5,583 nucleotides of DNA from Nanobdellota archaeon (GTDB lineage: Archaea > Nanobdellota > Nanobdellia > Pacearchaeales > GW2011-AR1): assembly GCA_030640395.1 (NCBI GenBank), contig DAOWJK010000035.1:1-5583 (forward strand). The letters are read 5' to 3'. Shown in pieces: positions 1 through 4,173 of this stretch. The notes under the pieces are model-generated. The model saw only the letters and a program-made list of their open reading frames with translations. It did not search any database and was not told the origin of the DNA. How positions within the stretch are numbered: the stretch's first letter is position 1; every line of letters starts with the position of its first letter. The position numbers and the translations under genes were made by a program.

Positions 1-1038
1 AAAATAAAGGAATCAGGAGAAAAGAGAAAAAAACTTGAAAAAGAAATTTGGGAAATTCAAACAGAGATTCCGAATATTATGTCCGGGAGAGTTCCAATCG
101 GGAAAGATGATTCTGAAAATGTTGAGGATAAAAAATATGGAAAGCCAAAGAGGTTTAGTTTTAAGGTGAAAAATCATGCACAGGCAATGGAAGATTTGGG
201 GATGGCGGATTTTGATTCTTCTGCGCGCGTGTCCGGAACCGGGTTTTATTACCTTGAAGACAAAATAGCACTTTTGAATATGGCTCTGATTAATTACGCG
301 AGGGAGATTATGGTAAAAAAAGGGTACAAATATGTTGAGGCGCCGCTGCTTCTTAGAGAAAAAATTATTGACAGGGTGACAGACTTGAATGACAAGCAGA
401 ACATGATTTATCTTGTGGAAGATGAGCCTAAGATGGCGCTCATAGGAACATCAGAGCATTCGCTGATAGGAAGATTTGTTGAGCAGGAAATAAATGAGAA
501 AGAACTTCCGATAAAGCACACAAGTTATTCCATGTGCTTTAGAAAAGAAATAGGTTCCCATGGTCTGGACGAGAAAGGTTTGTTCAGGGCTCATCAGTTT
601 AACAAGGTTGAGATGGTGGTTATTTGCAAGCCGGATGTAAAGGAATCTGAAAAGTTTTATCAGGAAATGCAGGATATTGCAGTTGAAGTGTTTAAGGGAC
701 TTGAAGTTCCGATAAGAATTCTGAAAATTTGTTCAGGGGATTTAGGAAGTTTGAAATATGAGCAGATTGATGTTGAGGCATGGTCGCCGAGGACAAATAA
801 ATATTATGAAGTGGGTTCCTGCTCTAATCTGACAGAGTCCCAGGCAAGGAAATTAAATATTACAACACGGATTAATGGGGAAAGAAAAACTCCCCACACA
901 CTGAATAATACTGTGATAGCAACCTCGCGGGCACTTAAAGCAATAATAGAAAATCATCAGCAAAAGGACGGTTCAATTAAAATTCCAAAAGCTCTTTGGA
1001 AATATACAGGGTTTAAAGTTATTAAAGCTAAAAAATGA
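1..1038 (+). CDS. serS: Seryl-tRNA synthetase, 5'-truncated by the window edge
   Basis: This class II aminoacyl-tRNA synthetase charges tRNA-Ser with serine in the cytoplasm. The frame is open to base 1. The first 26 codons, rich in Lys and Glu and ending in EIPNI, are the end of the N-terminal coiled-coil arm that grips tRNA-Ser. The true start is therefore upstream, and the ATG at 79 is internal. The linker VPIGKDDSENVE (91-126) is typical of SerRS. The catalytic domain follows: motif 1 around VSGTGFYYL (229-255), the TSE loop (near 448), motif 2 from CFRKEIGSHG to FRAHQFNKVE (535-615), SCSNLTESQARKLN (about 820-860), and motif 3 NNTVIATSRALKAIIENHQ (904-960) with its conserved Arg. The TSR form of motif 3 resembles archaeal and eukaryotic enzymes more than the bacterial VGR form. 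About 345 residues are visible, against a usual total of about 420-450. The stop overlaps the next start (ATGA), so the two genes are probably co-transcribed and translationally coupled. Confidence 0.96.
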   Translation, partial: KIKESGEKRKKLEKEIWEIQTEIPNIMSGRVPIGKDDSENVEDKKYGKPKRFSFKVKNHAQAMEDLGMADFDSSARVSGTGFYYLEDKIALLNMALINYAREIMVKKGYKYVEAPLLLREKIIDRVTDLNDKQNMIYLVEDEPKMALIGTSEHSLIGRFVEQEINEKELPIKHTSYSMCFRKEIGSHGLDEKGLFRAHQFNKVEMVVICKPDVKESEKFYQEMQDIAVEVFKGLEVPIRILKICSGDLGSLKYEQIDVEAWSPRTNKYYEVGSCSNLTESQARKLNITTRINGERKTPHTLNNTVIATSRALKAIIENHQQKDGSIKIPKALWKYTGFKVIKAKK

Positions 1039-1391
1039 TAAGTTGCAGTCTTACAAATCATGCAATTGAAAATGCAGGTATTAGAATTTCCCAGTGGAGG
1101 GGTTGGTCTGAAAAAAGGATTGGACTGGAAATAATAAGGAGGTTGCCTTTTTCAAGAGTTATTGGAAGAGGTGATGAAGCATATTTCAGGTTAGAAAGGG
1201 GGAACCTCCCTCGTGAAAAGGAGATGGTTTGTTTTATGAAAGATGATGTCGCTATTTATGTTTTGAGAAGAAACATTTTTGAAAAGAGATTTAGGGTTTC
1301 TACAGTGTATGATGTTAATGAATTTAGCAGTGCAATTAAACTGGGAACATATCTAGAACATAAAGGGCAGATTATGGACCTGGTAGCATAA
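1035..1391 (+). CDS. Hypothetical 118-aa protein coupled to serS
   Basis: I do not recognise this gene with certainty. Its ATG overlaps the serS stop by four bases (ATGA), which fixes the start and suggests translation by ribosomes finishing serS. The protein is soluble, with no signal peptide or membrane segment, and is basic with many Arg residues. It opens with SLTNHAIENAGIRIS and ends its core with FRVSTVYDVNEF. The opening His-Ala...Arg-Ile pattern, followed by a helix (EKRIGLEIIRRL), a region of Gly-Arg/Tyr-Phe strands and a closing strand ending in TVY, is reminiscent of small DUF4258-like or BrnT-like alpha/beta proteins, some of which are ribonuclease toxins. That resemblance is only a pattern impression. 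No antitoxin-like partner gene follows: after the stop comes non-coding DNA and a tRNA gene. Codon use and GC resemble serS, not the more AT-rich genes downstream. Confidence 0.8.
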   Translation: MISCSLTNHAIENAGIRISQWRGWSEKRIGLEIIRRLPFSRVIGRGDEAYFRLERGNLPREKEMVCFMKDDVAIYVLRRNIFEKRFRVSTVYDVNEFSSAIKLGTYLEHKGQIMDLVA

Positions 1392-1408
1392 AATGAATTT
1401 GCCAGACC

Positions 1409-1413
1409 TTTTT
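1409..1413 (+). terminator. T5 tract, possible end of the serS transcript
   Basis: Five T residues lie 18 bases after the stop of the 118-aa gene. Archaeal RNA polymerase commonly terminates at oligo-T tracts without a hairpin, so this is a candidate 3' end for the serS operon. The stem-loop at 1459-1475 is the alternative. Confidence 0.3.
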
Positions 1414-1442
1414 GAAAATAAATAAATTTAAAAACAAATTTC

Positions 1443-1452
1443 TATAATATAA
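1443..1452 (+). promoter_or_regulatory. TATA box for the tRNA-Asp / structured RNA transcript
   Basis: TATAATATAA is the best TATA-like element upstream of the tRNA. With archaeal spacing of about 26-30 bases, transcription would begin near 1474-1478. That is exactly where the first perfect hairpin (1478-1510) begins, so the stable transcript would carry a long 5' extension ahead of the tRNA. The surrounding DNA is very AT-rich, so the exact box is uncertain. Confidence 0.45.
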
Positions 1453-1458
1453 TTTATT

Positions 1459-1475
1459 AAAAACCTTTGGTTTTT
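1459..1475 (+). terminator. Stem-loop ending in T5, possible intrinsic-like terminator
   Basis: AAAAACC (1459-1465) pairs perfectly with GGTTTTT (1469-1475) around a three-base loop, giving a short stem whose 3' arm is a T tract. It could end the serS transcript. Because both arms are A/T tracts it would also work on the opposite strand. It lies between the proposed TATA box and start of the tRNA transcript, so it may instead be chance in AT-rich promoter DNA. Confidence 0.35.
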
Positions 1476-1561
1476 ATGCGATTTCCATCGGATTGCAATA
1501 GAGAAATCGCTTCACGGAACAGGAAGGGAGATTCCAAAGAACCGCTTAGGTTCTTTTGTAT

Positions 1562-1633
1562 GCCCACGTTGTCCAATGGCTAAGACACATCCCTGTCGCG
1601 GATGATACCCGGGTTCAATTCCCGGCGTGGGCG
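1562..1633 (+). tRNA. tRNA-Asp (anticodon GTC)
   Basis: A complete cloverleaf can be drawn. The acceptor stem GCCCACG/CGTGGGC (1562-1568 with 1626-1632) has seven Watson-Crick pairs. The D arm is GTC/GAC (1571-1573 with 1584-1586) with GG in its loop and a C-A mismatch at the fourth pair. The anticodon stem CATCC/GGATG (1588-1592 with 1600-1604) holds the loop CTGTCGC, so the anticodon GTC is at 1595-1597. The variable loop ATAC has only four bases. The T arm is CCGGG/CCCGG (1609-1613 with 1621-1625) with loop TTCAATT. The discriminator is G1633, the expected identity base for aspartate tRNA. CCA is not encoded and must be added after transcription. No intron is present. The gene sits inside the larger candidate RNA fold described separately. 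Confidence 0.95.
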
Positions 1634-1634
1634 T
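1624..1634 (+). repeat. Direct repeat copy 1 (3' end of tRNA-Asp)
   Basis: GGCGTGGGCGT covers the last two bases of the T stem, the whole 3' acceptor strand, the discriminator and one base beyond. It recurs exactly at 1686-1696. Repeats of a tRNA 3' end are the classic footprint of site-specific integration, but the intervening 51 bases are far too short for an element, so this would be a remnant or a coincidence. Confidence 0.6.
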
Positions 1635-1685
1635 ATTCGTGGCAGAAGCATAATCCAAAAGAAACTTCGTGCGAGGTCGGGAGTT

Positions 1686-1696
1686 GGCGTGGGCGT
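1686..1696 (+). repeat. Direct repeat copy 2 (detached tRNA-Asp 3' acceptor strand)
   Basis: This is the exact second copy of the 11 bases at 1624-1634. Positions 1688-1694 could pair with the tRNA's 5' acceptor strand (1562-1568) in place of the true 3' strand, giving an alternative fold. The bases before it do not form a T arm, so this is not a second tRNA gene. Confidence 0.6.
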
Positions 1697-1811
1697 TGAA
1701 GGAAACCAAGGTTTCCTCTCACACACCATCCTTCCTGTTCAGGTGTGCGACTTTTTATAACACTCACGGAAGTCGCGTGCAGAGAGCAGAGTTTTATGGA
1801 GATAACTAGAG

Positions 1812-1819
1812 TATAATAA
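1812..1819 (+). promoter_or_regulatory. TATA box for the small membrane protein gene
   Basis: TATAATAA is centred about 26 bases before the ATG at 1841. This is the same spacing as for the leaderless genes at 2094 and 2883, and it points to 1841 as the original start of the small membrane protein rather than the ATG at 1878. Confidence 0.5.
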
Positions 1820-1877
1820 TTCTTAAAAAGTTTGATTATCATGAAAAAATAAGCTGAAACTTTTCAATCGTGCTTTC

Positions 1878-2042
1878 ATGAATGGAGCAACATTGTTTGG
1901 AGTTAGTTTAACTCTTTCTGCTCTTGCTTTTGCAATTTCTGATAATTTAGGAGTAAGTGGAACCATAACATTTTTCTTGATTGCTTACTTATATCTCATT
2001 GCTTCTATTTTAGCTTTCATAATCCCTTCTTTAAGCGAATGA
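1878..2042 (+). CDS. Small two-helix membrane protein, probably frameshifted at its 5' end
   Basis: The ATG at 1878 opens a 54-aa frame that consists almost entirely of two hydrophobic stretches, roughly residues 3-20 (ATLFGVSLTLSALAFAI) and 27-49 (ITFFLIAYLYLIASILAFII). They are separated by a short polar turn (SDNLGVSG), as in a helical hairpin in the cytoplasmic membrane. There is no Shine-Dalgarno site. A better start exists at 1841, placed 26 bases after a TATA box, but it reads only Met-Lys-Lys-stop. Removing one A from the run of six at 1844-1849 joins it in frame to give MKNKLKLFNRAF ahead of residue 1: a basic N-terminus and a 66-aa protein. Either the assembly has an extra A, the gene is freshly broken, or ribosomes slip there. 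The function is unknown, and I recognise no family. Confidence 0.6.
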   Translation: MNGATLFGVSLTLSALAFAISDNLGVSGTITFFLIAYLYLIASILAFIIPSLSE

Positions 2043-2062
2043 AATTCAATAGATGCAGAAAG

Positions 2063-2070
2063 ATATATAA
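2063..2070 (+). promoter_or_regulatory. TATA box for the DUF4145-type gene
   Basis: ATATATAA is centred about 27 bases upstream of the ATG at 2094, with a purine-rich BRE-like stretch (GAAAG) just before it. Transcription would start at or very near the A of the ATG, so the mRNA is leaderless. This spacing is the main reason for choosing ATG 2094 over the in-frame TTG at 2076. Confidence 0.65.
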
Positions 2071-2093
2071 ATTGATTGATTCTTGGGAAATTT

Positions 2094-2765
2094 ATGGAAC
2101 AAAACGAAGAAATAGAAATGATTGTATGTCCTTGTTGTAAAACACGAACAAAACATAAAAAAGTTTGGGAAAATAAAAATCGTGAGGAAGAAGAGGGGAT
2201 ATGGGAAATTAAAAACTATTTTTTAATGGAATGTTTAGGATGTGGAACTCCAATTTTAAAAAAAGAGTATTTATTTAGCGAGGATTTGTATATCAATCAG
2301 AAAGGAGAAGTTGAGGCAAAAACTACTTTTTGGCCAACAATAAGCTTTAGGGACATAGAAATGAAACAGATATCTCCTTTGCCTATGAATGTAAGAAAAA
2401 TTTATGAAGAAATTATTAAATCATATAATTTAAAATTATATACTCTTTGTGCTGCAGGAATTAGGGTAATAATAGAAGCTGTATGTAAGGAAGAAAATAT
2501 CCTCCAAGGAGATTTAGAAACAAAAATTAATACATTAAAAGAAAAAGGAGTTATTACTGAAAATATTAAAGAGGGATTGCATCAAAACAGGATTATCGGG
2601 AATGAGGCACTTCATGAAATAAGGGTTTTTGGAGATTATGAACTTAAAACAGCAATAGAATTAATAGAAATATTATTAGAAAGTCATTATGGATCTCCTG
2701 AAAAAGCTCAAGCATTAAAGGATATTTTAAATGCAAAAAAAGAAGGTTGGAAAAAAATTTATTAG
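2094..2765 (+). CDS. Zinc-ribbon DUF4145-type protein
   Basis: This is a 223-aa soluble protein. Residues 12-50 hold two CxxC pairs (C12/C15 in CPCCK and C47/C50 in CLGCG), the layout of a zinc ribbon. After a linker, residues about 95-200 match my knowledge of the DUF4145 helical domain: LPMNVRKIYEEI, then a helix with CAAGIRVIIEAVC (invariant-type Arg at 124), then a loop and RIIGNEALHE, where the family shows R..GN.A.H (R166, G169, N170, H174). DUF4145 occurs alone and fused to restriction-enzyme subunits. A relation to HEPN ribonuclease-like folds has been suggested, but catalysis is unproven, so I do not assign nuclease activity. The start is set by the TATA box at 2063-2070 and leaderless spacing. 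The gene stands alone on its own promoter, and its GC is lower than that of serS. Confidence is high that it is a gene, good for the domain, and low for the role. Confidence 0.85.
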   Translation: MEQNEEIEMIVCPCCKTRTKHKKVWENKNREEEEGIWEIKNYFLMECLGCGTPILKKEYLFSEDLYINQKGEVEAKTTFWPTISFRDIEMKQISPLPMNVRKIYEEIIKSYNLKLYTLCAAGIRVIIEAVCKEENILQGDLETKINTLKEKGVITENIKEGLHQNRIIGNEALHEIRVFGDYELKTAIELIEILLESHYGSPEKAQALKDILNAKKEGWKKIY

Positions 2766-2833
2766 CAACTTTTAAAAAACTAAGTTCTTGTTGGTAATTC
2801 AGATAAAAATAAGAGTGTTAAACAAATCCAAAC

Positions 2834-2849
2834 CGCTCGGCATAGAGCG
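2834..2849 (+). promoter_or_regulatory. Small GC-rich inverted repeat upstream of a TATA box
   Basis: CGCTC (2834-2838) and GAGCG (2845-2849) form a 5-bp inverted repeat around six bases, ending five bases before the TATA box at 2854. It stands out in a stretch that is otherwise strongly AT-rich. It may be a regulator site overlapping the BRE zone or the 3' hairpin of the preceding transcript. It is short enough to be chance. Confidence 0.3.
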
Positions 2850-2853
2850 TAAC

Positions 2854-2862
2854 TTTATATAA
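2854..2862 (+). promoter_or_regulatory. TATA box for the coiled-coil protein gene
   Basis: TTTATATAA is centred about 25 bases before the ATG at 2883, giving a leaderless mRNA. Its last base is also the first base of the inverted repeat at 2862-2882. Confidence 0.65.
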
Positions 2863-2882
2863 TTCTATTCCTATAATAGAAT
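2862..2882 (+). promoter_or_regulatory. Putative operator: 8-bp inverted repeat between TATA box and ATG
   Basis: ATTCTATT (2862-2869) and AATAGAAT (2875-2882) are perfect inverted copies around CCTAT. The 21-bp dyad fills the whole gap between the TATA box and the start codon. A protein bound here would block the polymerase or the start site, which is the usual geometry of an archaeal repressor operator. On the DNA-binding reading the half-sites are centred 13 bases apart, a little more than one helical turn. All bases but four are A or T, so chance must be considered. Confidence 0.45.
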
Positions 2883-4058
2883 ATGAAAATATTTAATTTA
2901 TTTAAAAAATTAGTTAAGAGAAAAAAAGTTGAAGAAATTGTTATTGAAAAGTTGGCTTTTTCTGAGATTGAAAATTGGATTGAAAATAAAATTAAAGAAA
3001 ATGAGATTAAGGAAAAAGAAATTCTTTTTGCGGTTGAGGAGAAGATTGAGGATTTTATTGAGGAGATTAAAGAGAAAATAGTAATTTTACAGGGTTTTGA
3101 TGTTGAGGCAAAAAAAGAGAAAGAGCAGATTAAAAATATTGTAATTAACAGCAGGGAGAAATATATAGAATCTGTGGAAGACTTGATTGAAAAATTAAAT
3201 AATCTAAAAGAACATAAACTTGAGAAATTTATTGAAAAGATAAATAAGATTTTTTTTGTTTTTAATAAAAGTTCATTTAAGAATTATGAACGGGCTACAA
3301 TTTTAATTGGGAAAGAAATGGCAAATATAAAAGAAAGCCTGAAAGTTTTTTCTAAAAGTCTGTTAAAAACTTTTGATAAGAGCAAGCCAATTGTGAATTC
3401 TTTTAAGAATCTTTTGATAATTAAAGAAAAATTAAATACAATTATTTCCATTGATAAAACTCTTGAGAGAATTAGTGAAAAAAAATCAAATTTAAATAAA
3501 AAAATAAGTGAGAAAGAAGAAGAAAATAGAATTTCAAAGCAAAATTTAGAAGAAATTAAAAATAGTTCTGTTTATTTAGAGAACTTATCTAAACAAAAAA
3601 AAATTGAATTTCTTAGAGAAGAATCAAAAAAAGATATTTTGGAATTAAAGCAACTTCTTGATTTTAAGGCTCTGGCTAATTTTTTCCATATTTTTGAAGA
3701 ACAAATGAAAATAGTTAAAAATCATAAAGAAGATTTTTATGCGCACTTTATAAAAGACAACGGAAAAATGATAATTGATTTGCTGGATGAAGCTAAATTA
3801 AATAATAATACAATAGCAGAAAAAATAAAAAAAATACATTTGAAATTAGAAGAAACAAAAAATCATGAACAGGAAATAAAAAAACCTGAAACTCAGGAAG
3901 TATATTTTAAGATTAAGGAAATCACATTAGAAATTGATAACTTAAAAATTGAGAATGTTAAAGAAGAAAAAAGATATGAGAAACTAAAAACAAGCAGAGA
4001 AGAATTAATTATTATATTAAAACAAGAGATTGGCAGGATGAATGTTGAAATTGTTTGA
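2883..4058 (+). CDS. Cytoplasmic coiled-coil protein of unknown function
   Basis: This is a 391-aa protein dominated by Lys, Glu and Ile, with no Cys, no signal peptide and no transmembrane segment. Nearly all of it should be helical. It has a basic N-terminus (FNLFKKLVKRKK, residues 4-15) that could lie on membrane or nucleic acid, an acidic/basic helical region (about 20-120), a more hydrophobic middle (about 122-190), a strong coiled-coil stretch (about 190-258), a less charged segment with FKALANFFHIFEEQM (261-275), and further coils (about 310-390). There is no Walker A or B motif, so similarity searches that return SMC or SbcC would reflect coiled-coil bias. The start is set by the TATA box at 2854-2862 (leaderless). 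A dyad between TATA and ATG suggests control of transcription, and a 9-bp hairpin follows the stop. The gene is monocistronic as far as visible and among the most AT-rich parts of the window. A scaffold or envelope-associated role is possible, but nothing in the sequence proves it. Confidence 0.88.
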   Translation: MKIFNLFKKLVKRKKVEEIVIEKLAFSEIENWIENKIKENEIKEKEILFAVEEKIEDFIEEIKEKIVILQGFDVEAKKEKEQIKNIVINSREKYIESVEDLIEKLNNLKEHKLEKFIEKINKIFFVFNKSSFKNYERATILIGKEMANIKESLKVFSKSLLKTFDKSKPIVNSFKNLLIIKEKLNTIISIDKTLERISEKKSNLNKKISEKEEENRISKQNLEEIKNSSVYLENLSKQKKIEFLREESKKDILELKQLLDFKALANFFHIFEEQMKIVKNHKEDFYAHFIKDNGKMIIDLLDEAKLNNNTIAEKIKKIHLKLEETKNHEQEIKKPETQEVYFKIKEITLEIDNLKIENVKEEKRYEKLKTSREELIIILKQEIGRMNVEIV

Positions 4059-4060
4059 AT

Positions 4061-4086
4061 TTGAGAAATAAGATTTAATTTCTCAA
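4061..4086 (+). terminator. 9-bp stem-loop directly after the coiled-coil gene
   Basis: TTGAGAAAT (4061-4069) pairs perfectly with ATTTCTCAA (4078-4086) around an eight-base loop, starting two bases after the stop codon. No T tract follows, so it is not a classical terminator. It more likely marks or protects the mRNA 3' end, or is a regulator site for the next promoter about 40 bases on. Confidence 0.45.
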
Positions 4087-4125
4087 GAATGTATTATTGA
4101 AGTGAGTGTTTAACTTAAGAATAAG

Positions 4126-4133
4126 TTTATAAA
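4126..4133 (+). promoter_or_regulatory. TATA box for the surface protein / ABC permease operon
   Basis: TTTATAAA is centred about 44 bases before the ATG at 4174. Expected initiation near 4156 gives a leader of roughly 18 bases containing a Shine-Dalgarno site, unlike the leaderless genes before it. Confidence 0.55.
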
Positions 4134-4163
4134 TTATGACTCCCTTAAATTAAAATAATAAAA

Positions 4164-4168
4164 GAGGT
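4164..4168 (+). promoter_or_regulatory. Shine-Dalgarno site for the surface protein gene
   Basis: GAGGT lies five bases before the ATG at 4174 and matches the archaeal 16S 3' end. It is the clearest ribosome binding site in the window and fixes this start. Confidence 0.75.
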
Positions 4169-4173
4169 AAAAA

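Larger units (their letters stand above)
1517..1740 (+). repeat. 11-bp perfect inverted repeat bracketing tRNA-Asp
   Basis: GAACAGGAAGG at 1517-1527 is the exact reverse complement of CCTTCCTGTTC at 1730-1740, with 202 bases between them that include the whole tRNA gene. By my rough count an 11-base perfect match would arise by chance in about 1% of regions this size. It is best read as an RNA helix. Read as DNA it could be terminal inverted repeats of a tiny element, but I see no flanking target duplication. Confidence 0.6.
1478..1776 (+). ncRNA. Candidate structured RNA that encloses tRNA-Asp
   Basis: This stretch has no convincing reading frame, is much richer in GC than the protein genes around it, and is full of perfect complementarities. 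In order, there is hairpin GCGATTTC/GAAATCGC (1478-1485 with 1503-1510). A long-range 11-bp helix pairs 1517-1527 (GAACAGGAAGG) with 1730-1740. Inside it lie hairpin AAAGAACC/GGTTCTTT (1536-1543 with 1549-1556, loop GCTTA), the tRNA (1562-1633), hairpin ACTTC/GAGGT (1664-1668 with 1673-1677) and hairpin AGGAAAC/GTTTCCT (1700-1706 with 1711-1717, loop CAAG). After the long helix comes GCGACTT/AAGTCGC (1747-1753 with 1770-1776). Together these form a multibranched domain with tRNA-Asp as one arm. In AT-rich archaea, GC-rich islands outside genes are a known mark of functional RNA. I looked for the conserved cores of RNase P RNA (GAGGAAAGUCC) and SRP RNA (GUCAGG/AGCAGC) and did not see them. The ends are set by the outermost helices only, and a T5 tract at 1752-1756 could end the transcript earlier. 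Confidence 0.45.

Noticed and set aside
79..1038. serS starting at ATG 79
   Set aside because: The frame is open back to base 1 and the codons before 79 encode the typical end of the SerRS coiled-coil arm, so 79 is an internal Met.
1512..1709. 65-aa minus-strand reading frame
   Set aside because: It runs antisense through the tRNA-Asp gene and its structured flanks. Its residues (such as PTPGIEPGYHP) are the usual false translation of an inverted tRNA T arm.
1517..1740. Miniature transposon with 11-bp terminal inverted repeats
   Set aside because: I see no target-site duplication next to the repeats, and the content is a functional-looking tRNA with nested hairpins, which fits an RNA fold better.
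1478..1776. RNase P RNA or SRP RNA on either strand
   Set aside because: I looked for GAGGAAAGUCC/ACAGAA-type and GUCAGG/AGCAGC-type cores. Only loose partial matches (such as GGAAGGGAG at 1522-1530) were present, without the needed partners.
1615..1842. 75-aa minus-strand reading frame
   Set aside because: It overlaps the tRNA and the GC-rich hairpins, has no ribosome site or TATA box, and its composition follows the RNA structure rather than codon use of the real genes.
2076..2093. TTG 2076 as start of the DUF4145-type gene
   Set aside because: The TATA box at 2063-2070 would lie almost on top of this codon. ATG 2094 sits at the proper distance for a leaderless start.
2883..4058. SMC or SbcC-type ATPase
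   Set aside because: No Walker A, Walker B or signature motif is present. Any similarity would come from coiled-coil composition.
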